NCBI RefSeq assembly: GCF_018137945.1
Contig: NZ_CP073089.1
Location: 3,162,001-3,226,000, forward strand
Origin: Brevibacterium sp. W7.2
GTDB taxonomy: Bacteria > Actinomycetota > Actinomycetes > Actinomycetales > Brevibacteriaceae
Length of the DNA: 64,000 bases
Direction of reading: 5' to 3'
Shown here piece after piece: positions 8,106-16,952 of this stretch (position 1 is the first letter of the stretch; each line of letters starts with the position of its first letter). The translations under genes and the position numbers were made by a program. The notes under the pieces were generated by a model. The model was not told the DNA's origin. It did not search any database and saw nothing but the letters and a program-made list of their open reading frames with translations.

Positions 8106-8670
8106 GACCGAGTACACCGCCACCCCCGGTCAGACCGTGGGGCCCTTCTACGGCTACGCCCTGCCCTACCCGGGCGACAGCGCGCTCGTCCCGCCCGGCG
8201 CGGCCAACGCCGTGCAGCTGGCCGGGGTCGTCTACGACGGCGCGGGGGTGCCCGTGCCCGATGCGATCCTCGAGATCTGGCAGCCGGACGAGACCGGCAC
8301 GGTCTCCCGGGCGACGGGGTCGCTGCGCCGTGACGGCTTCACGTTCACCGGGTTCGGCCGCGCCGCCTGCGACCCCGAGGGCCGGTTCAGCTTCTCCACC
8401 GTCGTACCCGGCCCCACCGAGGCGGGCAAGGCCGCCTTCATCAGCGTCGTCGTCTTCGCCCGCGGCCTGCTCAACCGGCTCTTCACGCGGGTCTACATCC
8501 CCGGTGACGCCGAGGCGCTGGCCGCCGATCCGCTGCTGTCCTCCCTCGATCCGGCCGACCGGGAGCGTCTCATCGCGACCCGGGAGGCTGACGGGACCCT
8601 GCGTTTCGACATACGGTTGCAGGGAGAGGACGAGACCCCGTTCCTCCGGTTCCCCGGCCACACCGACTGA
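8098..8670 (+). CDS. pcaG: Protocatechuate 3,4-dioxygenase alpha subunit
   Basis: A 190-residue intradiol dioxygenase alpha subunit opening with 'TPGQTVGPFYGYAL' and containing the shared 'ILEIWQPDETG' strand. As expected for PcaG, the iron-ligand His-x-His and tyrosines of PcaH are missing; it builds the active-site entrance in the heteromeric enzyme. The ATG at 8098 is fixed by the 8-bp overlap with the end of pcaH. It forms the third gene of the pob-pca operon. Confidence 0.96.
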   Translation: MPETEYTATPGQTVGPFYGYALPYPGDSALVPPGAANAVQLAGVVYDGAGVPVPDAILEIWQPDETGTVSRATGSLRRDGFTFTGFGRAACDPEGRFSFSTVVPGPTEAGKAAFISVVVFARGLLNRLFTRVYIPGDAEALAADPLLSSLDPADRERLIATREADGTLRFDIRLQGEDETPFLRFPGHTD

Positions 8671-8725
8671 GACGGCCGTCGACCGAGACTGAGATGACAC
8701 CGACTGAGACGACAGAGGAGACTGC

Positions 8726-10081
8726 ATGAGCCGCACCCGGCTGCTCTTCGCCCCCGGCGATCTCCGCGGCGCCGACAGCGTCGACGATGCGGCGCTCGTC
8801 GGGGCGATCGGCGAGGTCGAGAGCGCGTGGGTGACCGCGCAGGCGGCAGCCGGCCTCGTCTCCGCGGACACGCGGACTGCGGTCACCGGGGCCGTCGACG
8901 CCGTGACGTGGGAGCTCCAGGCCGATGCGGAAGCGCTGGCAGGGCTTGCTGCGGACGCCGAATCAGGCGGCAATCCCGTCATCCCGTTCCTCACCCGAGT
9001 GCGCGCCCGCCTCACTCCCGAGGCGGGCCGTGCCCTCCACCGGGGGCTGACGAGCCAGGATGTCATGGACTCCGCGCTCGGCCTCCTCGTCACCCGCACG
9101 ATCGCCGAGACCCGGGCGCGTCTCGACGTCATCACCGAGGCGCTCCGCTCCCTCTCCGAGGCCCATGCCGAAACCCTGTGCCTGGCCCGCACCCTCACCC
9201 AGCCGGCGCTGCCGACGACGTTCGGTCTGCGGGTTGCGACGTGGGCGGCGGAGGTCGCCGAGGTCGCCGCTCTCACGCCCCGCAGCGACGCCGTCCAGGT
9301 CGGCGGGGCCGCCGGCACGCGTGCGGCGATCCGGGAGTTCGCCGGGGACCGCACAGAGGCGCTGCTGCGGGAGTTCGAGGTCCAGCTGCGCGGACCCGAC
9401 GCCGCCCTCTCCCCCACCCCCGTTCCCTGGCACACCGACCGGGTCCGCGTCCTGACCTGGGCGACCCATTTCACCCAGTGCGTGGGTGTGGGCTCCTCGA
9501 TCGCGCGCAACGTCCTCATCGGCACCCGCCCCGAGGTCGGGGAACTCGCCCTCGCCGCGACCGGCGGCTCCTCGGCGATGCCGCAGAAGACCAACCCCAC
9601 CGTCGCCGTCCTCCTCCACCGCAACGGCATGCGCGCCCCCGGTCTGCTCGCCACGGTCGCGACGACCGGCGCCGAAGCCGTCGAGGAGCGCTCCGACGGC
9701 GCCTGGCATGCCGAATGGCCGGCCCTGTCCGCGCTCATGGTCCTCGCCCTGTCCTCCCTGGCCCTCCTCGAGGAGATGGTCACCGGACTGAGCGCCCGCC
9801 CCGAGGCGATGCGCCGCAACCTCGACGCCGCCGGTCCCGGCATCTACGGCGAGAAGCTCACGATCGTCTTCGGCGACCGCCTGTCGAAGGACGCGATCAC
9901 GGAGATCCTCTCCGGTTCCGGTGACCCCGCCGAGCGCCTCGGCGCCGCCCTCGCCGCGACCCCCGGGCCGGTGCCCGACCCCGCGGAGCTGGAGGGATTC
10001 TTCGCACCGTCGTCCTACCTCGGCGAGGCCGAGGGCATCCGGGAGACGATCATCCGCACGACCGACCCGACCACCCCCTGA
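8726..10081 (+). CDS. pcaB: 3-carboxy-cis,cis-muconate cycloisomerase
   Basis: A 451-residue fumarase/aspartase superfamily protein. The superfamily signature GGSSAMPQKTNPTVA lies around residue 281, and 'GLTSQDVMDSALG' forms the second conserved region. It converts 3-carboxy-cis,cis-muconate to 4-carboxymuconolactone, the step after PcaHG. The start ATG follows 'agaggagactgc'. It sits between pcaG (55 bp) and pcaL (14 bp) on the same strand. Without the operon context it could be read as an adenylosuccinate-lyase-like protein, but position and length make PcaB nearly certain. Confidence 0.95.
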   Translation: MSRTRLLFAPGDLRGADSVDDAALVGAIGEVESAWVTAQAAAGLVSADTRTAVTGAVDAVTWELQADAEALAGLAADAESGGNPVIPFLTRVRARLTPEAGRALHRGLTSQDVMDSALGLLVTRTIAETRARLDVITEALRSLSEAHAETLCLARTLTQPALPTTFGLRVATWAAEVAEVAALTPRSDAVQVGGAAGTRAAIREFAGDRTEALLREFEVQLRGPDAALSPTPVPWHTDRVRVLTWATHFTQCVGVGSSIARNVLIGTRPEVGELALAATGGSSAMPQKTNPTVAVLLHRNGMRAPGLLATVATTGAEAVEERSDGAWHAEWPALSALMVLALSSLALLEEMVTGLSARPEAMRRNLDAAGPGIYGEKLTIVFGDRLSKDAITEILSGSGDPAERLGAALAATPGPVPDPAELEGFFAPSSYLGEAEGIRETIIRTTDPTTP

Positions 10082-10095
10082 CGAAAGCGACCACC

Positions 10096-11388
10096 GTGGA
10101 ACTCACCGCCTCAGTCCTCACGACCCCGACCGCCCCCGTTGCCCGGGTCGTCATCGCCCTGCCCTCGCTCGGCACCTCGGTGGGCGCGCTGTGGCAGCAG
10201 GCGGCGAGCGCCCTGGCCGACATCGCCCCCGACACCGCGGTCATCGGCATCGACCTGCCCGGTCACGGCCGCTCCCCCGCCCTCGACGTGGGGGCAGGCG
10301 CGTCGCGCTCGGAGGTTCCCCGGGTGTCGATGGCCGATCTCGCCGAGGCGGTGCTCACGACGGTCGACCGTGTCCTTCCCGATGTCGGCGGCGACTCGGA
10401 GGTGGCCGTGTCGCTGGCCGGGGACTCGATCGGCGGCGCCATCGCCCTCCAGCTCGCCCTCGATCATCCGGAGCGGTTCGAGAGGGCGGCGGTGTTCTGC
10501 ACCGGGGCGAAGATCGGCGAAGCCCAGGGCTGGGAGGAGCGCGCGGAGACCGTCGCGATCTCCGGAACCCCGACGCAGGTCATCGGATCGGCCGAACGGT
10601 GGTTCGGCCCCGGATTCATGGAACGCGAACCCGAGGCCTCGGCGGCGCTTCTCCATTCCCTCCAGGATGCCGACCGGTTCTCCTACGCCGCGCTCTGCTA
10701 CACGCTCGCCGACTTCGACATCCGGGGGCGCCTGTCCGAGATCGGCCTGCCGCTGCTCGCCGTCGCCGGTGAGCACGACACTCCGACCCCGCCGACGAAG
10801 CTCGCCGAGATCGCCAATGCCGTCCCCGGTGCTCTCCTCGAGATCATCGAGGGCGCCGCGCACCTCGTGCCGATCGAGGCACCCGTCGTCACCGCGGGAC
10901 TCCTCTCCGACTTCCTCGCCGGCCGCGGCACGAGCGGGACAGCGACCGGGGCGGCTGCCGATGTGCCCCGGCCGACGGCCGCGGGCCCGCGGGACGCCGA
11001 CCGCGACGCCGTGTGGGAGGCGGGGATGGGAGTGCGCCGCGAGGTCCTCTCCGATGCCCACGTCGACCGGGCGAACGCCGCGATCACGGACTTCACCGCC
11101 GACTTCCAAGACCTCATCACCCGCTTCGCGTGGGGTGAGATCTGGACGCGTCCGGGCCTCGACCGGAGGATGCGCTCGGCGATCACGCTCACGGCGATGA
11201 TCGCCGGCGGACACGAGGCGGAGCTGAAGATGCACGTCAAGGCCGCGCTGCGCAACGGGCTCAGCCGCGACGAGATCAAGGAGATCCTCCTCCAGTCCGC
11301 GATCTACTGCTCGGTGCCCTCGGCCAACACCGCCTTCGCCGTCGCCGCCGAGGCCCTCGCCGAGGTCGACGCCGACGGACTCGACTGA
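10096..11388 (+). CDS. pcaL: Fused 3-oxoadipate enol-lactonase / 4-carboxymuconolactone decarboxylase
   Basis: A 430-residue two-domain protein. Residues 1 to about 275 are an alpha/beta hydrolase with nucleophile elbow GDSIGG and a late 'AAHLVPIEAP' histidine region (PcaD, lactonase). A short Ala/Pro-rich linker follows, and residues about 295-425 form a carboxymuconolactone decarboxylase domain with 'GGHEAELKMHVKAALRNG' (PcaC). The fusion is typical of actinobacterial PcaL and supplies the last two steps to 3-oxoadipate. The start is GTG. No pcaI, pcaJ or pcaF is present nearby, so the CoA steps must be encoded elsewhere. Confidence 0.95.
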   Translation: MELTASVLTTPTAPVARVVIALPSLGTSVGALWQQAASALADIAPDTAVIGIDLPGHGRSPALDVGAGASRSEVPRVSMADLAEAVLTTVDRVLPDVGGDSEVAVSLAGDSIGGAIALQLALDHPERFERAAVFCTGAKIGEAQGWEERAETVAISGTPTQVIGSAERWFGPGFMEREPEASAALLHSLQDADRFSYAALCYTLADFDIRGRLSEIGLPLLAVAGEHDTPTPPTKLAEIANAVPGALLEIIEGAAHLVPIEAPVVTAGLLSDFLAGRGTSGTATGAAADVPRPTAAGPRDADRDAVWEAGMGVRREVLSDAHVDRANAAITDFTADFQDLITRFAWGEIWTRPGLDRRMRSAITLTAMIAGGHEAELKMHVKAALRNGLSRDEIKEILLQSAIYCSVPSANTAFAVAAEALAEVDADGLD

Positions 11389-11398
11389 CACGAAGCGC

Positions 11399-12814
11399 TC
11401 AGGCGCCGTCCTTGGCCGCGCCGTCCTTGGCAGCACCGTCCGTGGTCGCGCCGTCCGTGGCCGCGACCTCGAGGTACTGGGCTGAGAGCATCCGGTAGGC
11501 GCGCGTGCCGAAGGCGGCGAGAGCGAGGACGATCGAGACGATGCCCGTCCACAGGAAGACGAGCGCGATGCCGCGCACGTCTCCCTCGCCGAGCAGCCAG
11601 CCCCAGCGGTCGGCGCCCGCATCGGTGCGCATGTACGGGATGACCCAGAACTCCGCGATCGGGGCGATGAGGAACGCGGTGATCGGCGCCGAGGCCGCCT
11701 CGAAGGTCATGGCGAAGCCGAACACGCGACCCTGCTGACGGAACGGCACGACCCGCTGGATGACCGTCTGCTCGGCGGCCTCGATGACCGGCAGCATGAG
11801 GAAGAAGCCCCACAGCCCGAGGCCGTAGAGGAGCCACGACTCGCGCAGCGCGAAGACCGCGCCGAGCAGTCCGATGAGGCAGCAGAAGAGGAGCATCGTG
11901 CGGATCGGGTTGCGCCCGAGACCGAACTTCGCGACGAGTCCGCCGCCGATCATGAACCCGGTCGAGACCACGGCCAGGGCGATGCCCCAGGCCTGAGCGG
12001 ACCCGAAGACCTCGATCCCGTAGGGGTCGGTGAGCGCCATGTAGACGCCGCCGACGAGGTTGTTGAGCGTCGTGAAGAGCACGAGCGCGAAGAGCCCGGG
12101 GGCGGCGAGGACCGCGGCGAGGCCGCCGCGGATGTCGACCCAGCCCGGCTGTCCCGCGGAGGCGACGATGACCGGCTCCGGGATCCGCAGGGTGAGGAGG
12201 TGGAGGAGGGAGAGGCCGATGAGGACGACGGCGATGGCGATCGACCAGCCCATCCCGAGGAACCCGACGGCGAGTCCGCTGAAGACGCTCGTGACGAGGA
12301 AGCCGAGGCCCTGGACCGTGCCGACGAGCCCGTTCGCATTGGCGCGCTTGGGCCCGGGCACGAGCAGGGACACGGTCGTCGACAGGGCGATGCCGCGCAG
12401 CTGCTCGACGACGGCCCCGGCGAGCATGACGAGGCTGAAGACCCAGAACCACGGTCCGCCGATGTCGAGGAGGATCGCATTCGGCACCGCCAGGTAGATG
12501 AGCCCGGTGACGGTGAAGAGGACGAGCGTGCCGGCCGTGGCGACGACCATGACCCGAAGCTTGCGGAACCGGTCGACGACGGTGCCGAAGAACATCGAGA
12601 AGAGAGCGACGAGGAGCATGTACGCCCCGCCGATGACCCCGGTGGCGAGCACCGATCGGGTCTCGAGGTAGACCCAGAAGGTCAGGGCGAACCAGAGGAA
12701 GCTCGTCGTGACGTTGGCGATGGCAGTGTTGACGAGGACATGGAGGAACGTCCGCTGCCCGCCCGGCGGCGGTTCGGGGTCAGCCGCATGGGGATCGTCG
12801 CTCATCTCCGTCAT
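11399..12814 (-). CDS. MFS transporter with C-terminal pentapeptide repeats
   Basis: A 471-residue, roughly 12-helix major facilitator protein; the N-terminal half shows 'LRVMVVATAG' after helix 2 and a 'VPFRQQGRVFG' loop later, resembling macrolide/siderophore-efflux-type MFS proteins. The start ATG at 12814 has GAGAG four bases upstream; a second ATG at 12805 is also possible. The hydrophilic C-terminus ends in four DGA-type pentapeptide repeats encoded by a 15-bp tandem repeat. It converges with pcaL (10 bp between stops), so it is not part of the pca operon. Substrate unknown. Confidence 0.85.
   Translation of the reverse strand: MTEMSDDPHAADPEPPPGGQRTFLHVLVNTAIANVTTSFLWFALTFWVYLETRSVLATGVIGGAYMLLVALFSMFFGTVVDRFRKLRVMVVATAGTLVLFTVTGLIYLAVPNAILLDIGGPWFWVFSLVMLAGAVVEQLRGIALSTTVSLLVPGPKRANANGLVGTVQGLGFLVTSVFSGLAVGFLGMGWSIAIAVVLIGLSLLHLLTLRIPEPVIVASAGQPGWVDIRGGLAAVLAAPGLFALVLFTTLNNLVGGVYMALTDPYGIEVFGSAQAWGIALAVVSTGFMIGGGLVAKFGLGRNPIRTMLLFCCLIGLLGAVFALRESWLLYGLGLWGFFLMLPVIEAAEQTVIQRVVPFRQQGRVFGFAMTFEAASAPITAFLIAPIAEFWVIPYMRTDAGADRWGWLLGEGDVRGIALVFLWTGIVSIVLALAAFGTRAYRMLSAQYLEVAATDGATTDGAAKDGAAKDGA
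11403..11462. repeat. 15-bp x 4 intragenic tandem repeat
   Basis: Four consecutive 15-bp units of the type gcgccgtccttggcc, in frame at the very end of the MFS gene, encode Asp-Gly-Ala-Ala/Thr-Lys/Thr on the minus strand. Units differ by one to three bases. As 15 is a multiple of three, copy-number change would alter tail length without shifting the frame. Confidence 0.85.
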
Positions 12815-12878
12815 GTCTCTCACAGTAGCCCGACGCACTGACATGGGACCGATCACATTGTGACGGCGCGGACTACCG

Positions 12879-12896
12879 GTGCCCGGTCGCGGGCAC
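12879..12896. promoter_or_regulatory. Hairpin/palindrome between divergent MFS genes
   Basis: GTGCCCG-GTCG-CGGGCAC is a perfect 7-bp inverted repeat with a 4-base loop in the 150-bp space between the two divergent MFS genes. It lies about 70 bp before the start of the right-hand gene, where an operator would be expected; an mRNA hairpin is the alternative. Confidence 0.35.
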
Positions 12897-12965
12897 TAGG
12901 CTGGTGCGGTTGCCGCGGCCGCCCTGCCGTCGGTGAGAATCCGCACCCCATCCCAGAGGACAGCC

Positions 12966-14177
12966 ATGAGCGATGCGCCCGTGCCCCGCCGGACCTACAA
13001 ATTCGCCGTCTTCGCCCTCGCGATCGGCGCGTTCGGGATCGGCGTCACCGAGTTCGCCACGATGGGTCTCCTCCCGCAGATCGCCGCCGAGCTGCGCATC
13101 ACCGTCCCGCAGGCCGGGCATGCGGTGTCCCTCTACGCCCTCGGCGTCGTCGTCGGCGCCCCGCTCATCACGACGATCGCCGCGCACATGGACCGCAAGC
13201 TCCTGCTCCTGTGCCTCATGGGACTCTTCGCCCTCGGCAATGTCGCCTCGATGCTCGCGCCGAATGCGGCGCTGTTCAACATCGCCCGCTTCGTCAGCGG
13301 CCTCCCCCACGGCGCCTACCTCGGCATCGGCGCGATCGTCGCGGCCTCGCTCGTGCCGGTGGGCCGCCGCGGCCGGGCGATGGCGAGGGTCATGCTCGGT
13401 CTGACGATCGCGAACATCGTCGGCGTGCCCGTCGCCGCGGCCCTCGGCAACGCCTTCGGCTGGCGCAGCGCCTATGCGCTCGTCGCCGCGCTCGGCATCC
13501 TCACCGTCATCATGGTCGCCATCGCAGTGCCCACGGTGAGACTCTCCCAAGCACCCTCGGCCCGCGGGGAGATCAAGGCGCTGGCGCGGCCGCAGATCAT
13601 CCTCACGCTGCTCGCCGGTTCGATCGGCTTCGGCGGCATGTTCGCCGTCTACACCTACATCACCCCGACGATGACCGAGGTCGCCCATGTCCCGGAGACC
13701 GCGATCCCGTGGGTGCTCGCCGTCTACGGTCTCGGCATGACGGCGGGTTCGCTCATCGCCGGTCCGCTCGTCGACAAGTCGATCGAACGGTCGGGAACCG
13801 GCGGCATGATCCTCTCCGCCCTCGTCCTCGCCGCGTTCGGGGCGTTCACGGAGAACGCCGCGGTCGCGATCGTCGCGCTCTTCTTCATCGGCATCGCAGG
13901 GTCCATGATCACGACCTCTCTGCAGATGCGGCTGCTGCGCGATTCGACCGACGCCCCGAGTCTCTCGGCGGCGATGAACCACGCGGCGTTCAATCTCGCC
14001 AACGCCCTCGGCGCATGGCTCGGCGGCATCGTCATCACCGCCGGTCTCGGCTACCGGGCACCCGCGTGGGTGGGAGTGGGCCTGTGCATCGCCGGCCTCA
14101 TCGTGCTGACGATCGCGATCGTCCTGCGCCGGAAGGGCCCGGCCGCGTCGTCGAGCCGGACGACGCTCGACCTGTGA
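12966..14177 (+). CDS. MFS transporter, DHA1 (AraJ/chloramphenicol-efflux-like) family
   Basis: A 403-residue 12-helix MFS protein. The N-terminal 'GAFGIGVTEFATMGLLPQIA' stretch with a TM1 Thr-Glu-Phe motif is typical of AraJ/Cml-type sugar and drug effluxers, and 'ITTIAAHMDRKLLLL' fits the loop after TM2. The ATG at 12966 follows an AGAGGA site; the upstream in-frame ATG lacks one. It is followed 131 bp later by an MHS-family transporter on the same strand. Substrate cannot be read from sequence. Confidence 0.85.
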   Translation: MSDAPVPRRTYKFAVFALAIGAFGIGVTEFATMGLLPQIAAELRITVPQAGHAVSLYALGVVVGAPLITTIAAHMDRKLLLLCLMGLFALGNVASMLAPNAALFNIARFVSGLPHGAYLGIGAIVAASLVPVGRRGRAMARVMLGLTIANIVGVPVAAALGNAFGWRSAYALVAALGILTVIMVAIAVPTVRLSQAPSARGEIKALARPQIILTLLAGSIGFGGMFAVYTYITPTMTEVAHVPETAIPWVLAVYGLGMTAGSLIAGPLVDKSIERSGTGGMILSALVLAAFGAFTENAAVAIVALFFIGIAGSMITTSLQMRLLRDSTDAPSLSAAMNHAAFNLANALGAWLGGIVITAGLGYRAPAWVGVGLCIAGLIVLTIAIVLRRKGPAASSSRTTLDL

Positions 14178-14308
14178 TCCTCCGCGCCCAGGCCTGCGAT
14201 CTCAATCCCTGAGACGCAGGCTGTGCGCCTGCTGAGACGAGCGTAGTGTCGGTCCGTCCACACGAGCACGACTGCCCGTCTTCACCACCACAGCGGAGCA
14301 CAGAGAAC

Positions 14309-15745
14309 ATGTCCACCGAAACACAGCCGGACGGCGCGCCCGCGCAGTCCGCCGCCGAGTCCGAGGCGATCGCGGCGACGAGGAAGAACAACACGCGCGG
14401 CAAGGTGCTGAGCGCCTCGATGGTCGGCACGACCATCGAGTTCTTCGACTTCTACGCCTACGCGACGGCGTCCTCACTCGTCTTCCCCGCCCTCTTCTTC
14501 CCCAACCAGACCTCGACGACGCAGCTGCTGAGCTCGTTCGCGATCTTCGGCGTCGCCTTCGTCGCCCGCCCCGTCGGGTCGATCATCTTCGGTCACTTCG
14601 GCGACCGCATCGGCCGGAAGAAGACGCTCATCGCGTCCCTGCTCATCATGGGCATCGGCACGTTCCTCATCGGCCTCCTCCCCACCGCCGAGACCCCCGG
14701 CTGGGTCGTCCTCGCCCCGCTCCTCCTCGTCCTCCTCCGCTTCTCCCAGGGCGTGGGCCTCGGCGGCGAATGGTCGGGCGCGGCGCTGCTGGCGACGGAG
14801 AACGCCCCCAAGGGCAAGCGCGCGATCTGGGGAACGTTCCCGCAGCTCGGCGCGCCCGTCGGCTTCATCCTCGCCAACCTCCTCTTCGTCGGTCTCAACT
14901 CGTGGCTCTCGCCCGAGGCGTTCCTCGCGTGGGGCTGGCGGATCCCGTTCCTCCTCTCGGCCCTCCTCGTCGCCGTCGGTCTCTACGTCCGGCTCTCGCT
15001 CATGGAGACCCCGGCGTTCCAGCTCGTCGAGCAGCGCCAGCAGATCTCCCGGGCCCCGATCGGCCGCGTCTTCACCGGCAGCTGGCTGCCGCTGCTGCTC
15101 GGCACGTTCATCATGCTCGCGACCTACGTCATCTTCTACTTCATGACCGCGTTCACGCTCACGTACGGCACGTCCCCGGCGACGGTGGAGCAGGCGGAGA
15201 CCGCCGCCGAGGCGGCCGGCAAGCCCTTCGATCCCGCGGGCTTCGTCGCGGGGCTCGGTTATGAGAAGAACGAGTTCCTCACCTACCTCATCATCGGCGT
15301 CGTGTTCTTCGGCATCTTCACCGTCGTCTCCGGACCGCTCGCGGAGAAGCTCGGGCGCCGGAAGATGCTCATGGGCGTCACGGTGCTCATCGCCGTCTAC
15401 GGGCTCGCCGTCAACGTGCTCTTCAACGCGGGCACCGTCGGCGTCGTCGCCGCCCTCATCATCGGCTTCACCCTCATGGGTCTGACGTTCGGGCCGATGG
15501 CCGCGTACCTGCCCGAGCTCTTCCCCGCCAACGTCCGCTACACGGGTTCGGCGGTGTCGTACAACATGGCCAGCGTCATCGGCGCCGGTCCCGCACCGTT
15601 CGCGATGGTCGCGCTGTGGCAGGCCGAGGGCGGCACGATCTTCTGGTGCGGCCTCTACATCGTCGCCGCCGCGTTCCTCACGTTCGTCGCGCTCTACTTC
15701 GCGAAGGAGACCGCGGACCTCGACATCGAGGCCGAACTGAGCTGA
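14309..15745 (+). CDS. MHS-family MFS transporter (ProP/KgtP/ShiA-like symporter)
   Basis: A 478-residue metabolite:H+ symporter. The TM1 motif 'GTTIEFFDFYAYATAS', the 'GHFGDRIGRKKTL' loop and the 'GGEWSGAALLATENAP' segment are hallmarks of the MHS family, which moves organic acids, shikimate, betaines or proline inward. The N-terminal 25 residues are polar. The ATG at 14309 is preferred over an upstream GTG because homologous proteins begin just before TM1. With the pca operon 3 kb upstream, import of an aromatic acid is an attractive but unproven role. A strong hairpin follows the gene. Confidence 0.88.
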   Translation: MSTETQPDGAPAQSAAESEAIAATRKNNTRGKVLSASMVGTTIEFFDFYAYATASSLVFPALFFPNQTSTTQLLSSFAIFGVAFVARPVGSIIFGHFGDRIGRKKTLIASLLIMGIGTFLIGLLPTAETPGWVVLAPLLLVLLRFSQGVGLGGEWSGAALLATENAPKGKRAIWGTFPQLGAPVGFILANLLFVGLNSWLSPEAFLAWGWRIPFLLSALLVAVGLYVRLSLMETPAFQLVEQRQQISRAPIGRVFTGSWLPLLLGTFIMLATYVIFYFMTAFTLTYGTSPATVEQAETAAEAAGKPFDPAGFVAGLGYEKNEFLTYLIIGVVFFGIFTVVSGPLAEKLGRRKMLMGVTVLIAVYGLAVNVLFNAGTVGVVAALIIGFTLMGLTFGPMAAYLPELFPANVRYTGSAVSYNMASVIGAGPAPFAMVALWQAEGGTIFWCGLYIVAAAFLTFVALYFAKETADLDIEAELS

Positions 15746-15792
15746 GTCCCGACTCAGCCGAACGCAGAGCTGAACCCAGCAGAGCAGCACCC

Positions 15793-15828
15793 AGCGCCGA
15801 GGCGGACCCGCAGGTCCGCCTCGGCGCT
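15793..15828 (+). terminator. Strong hairpin after MHS transporter gene
   Basis: A perfect 16-bp stem (AGCGCCGAGGCGGACC with its complement) and CGCA loop begins 47 bp after the transporter stop. There is no T-run, which is common for actinobacterial terminators. It separates the transporter from the amino-acid ABC operon. Confidence 0.7.
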
Positions 15829-15987
15829 TCGTGCAACGGTTTGGCAACGACCACCTCGGCGAGGGCCGACGAAACATCGATGTGACACAGGACACGGTAC
15901 GATTCCTCACAGATGCCGCTCAGAATTCGGTTGCTGAGCGGCGCACATGCGTGTGACATCGCCGTCACCGACGATCTGGGAGGATCC

Positions 15988-16818
15988 ATGAAACGACGCT
16001 TGACCATGGCCGCCGTGGCCGCTGGCGCTCTCTTCGCCCTGTCCGCATGCGGAGGTGGAGGATCGGGTTCGGAACCGACGGCCGAGGGCGGGGTTCCCCT
16101 CGTCAGCGAAGGACAGCTCACCGTCTGCTCCGACATTCCCTATGAGCCGTTCGAGTTCGTCGAGAACGGCGAGAACGTCGGCTTCGACATCGACCTCGCC
16201 CAGGGCCTGGCCGACGACCTCGGCGTCGAGCTCAACGTCATCACGACCGCCTTCGAGGCCATCCAGTCCGGGTCGGCGCTCGACACCGCTCAGTGCGACA
16301 TCGCCCTGTCGGGCATGTCGATCACGGAGGACCGGAAGACGAAGATGGACTTCTCCGCGCCGTACCTCAAGGACAACCTCGGGCTCATGGCGACGAAGGA
16401 GTCCGGCATCAAGGGAATCGCCGACGTCAAGGGCAAGGAGGTCGGCGTGCAGCAGGCGACGACCGGTGAGACCTATGCCCAGGACAACGGCGCCACACCC
16501 GTCCAGTTCGAGGATTCGGGGCTGATGACCCAGGCGATCCAGACCGGTCAGGTCGATTCGGTCATCGGCAACATCTCCATCATCTCCACCGCCGTCGCCG
16601 CTGACGACAACCTCGTCTTCGTCGAGGAGTACGACACCGGCGAGGTCCTCGGCGCCGCGGTGAAGAAGGGCAATCAGCCGATGCTCGACGCCTTCGGCAC
16701 GACGATGCAGCGCCTCTACTCCGACGGCGCCTACGACGCCGCCGTCGACAAGTGGTTCGGCGACGTCGCCGATGCCGCGCGGATCCCCGAAGCGGATCGG
16801 GCGGCGACGACTCCCTGA
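15988..16818 (+). CDS. Polar amino-acid ABC transporter substrate-binding lipoprotein
   Basis: A 276-residue family 3 solute-binding protein. An N-terminal signal (KRRLTMAAVAAGALFALSAC) ends in an LSAC lipobox, so Cys21 would be lipidated and the protein anchored outside the membrane. 'YEPFEFVENGENVGFDIDLA' and 'CDIALSGMSITEDRK' are characteristic of the His/Gln/Lys-Arg-Orn binding family; the Asp after 'GFDI' binds the ligand's amino group. The start follows a GGGAGGA site. The following permease and ATPase complete the transporter. The exact amino acid is undetermined. Confidence 0.93.
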   Translation: MKRRLTMAAVAAGALFALSACGGGGSGSEPTAEGGVPLVSEGQLTVCSDIPYEPFEFVENGENVGFDIDLAQGLADDLGVELNVITTAFEAIQSGSALDTAQCDIALSGMSITEDRKTKMDFSAPYLKDNLGLMATKESGIKGIADVKGKEVGVQQATTGETYAQDNGATPVQFEDSGLMTQAIQTGQVDSVIGNISIISTAVAADDNLVFVEEYDTGEVLGAAVKKGNQPMLDAFGTTMQRLYSDGAYDAAVDKWFGDVADAARIPEADRAATTP

Positions 16819-16829
16819 CGCCCAGCCAC

Positions 16830-16862
16830 GAGGCCCGGTCGGCGTGATGCCGGCCGGGCCTC
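16830..16862 (+). terminator. Intercistronic hairpin between binding protein and permease
   Basis: GAGGCCCGGTCGGC and GCCGGCCGGGCCTC pair over 14 bp (one G-U) with a GTGAT loop, 12 bp after the binding-protein stop and 90 bp before the permease. There is no T-run. Such hairpins commonly stabilise the binding-protein message or attenuate read-through so that binding protein exceeds permease. Confidence 0.65.
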
Positions 16863-16952
16863 GACAGGTTCCCGTTCACCGACACCGCATGCGGCCCACC
16901 CTGCCGGATGCATGAGGGCTCCTCACAACGGGCCCAGAATTCTGGAGGCACT

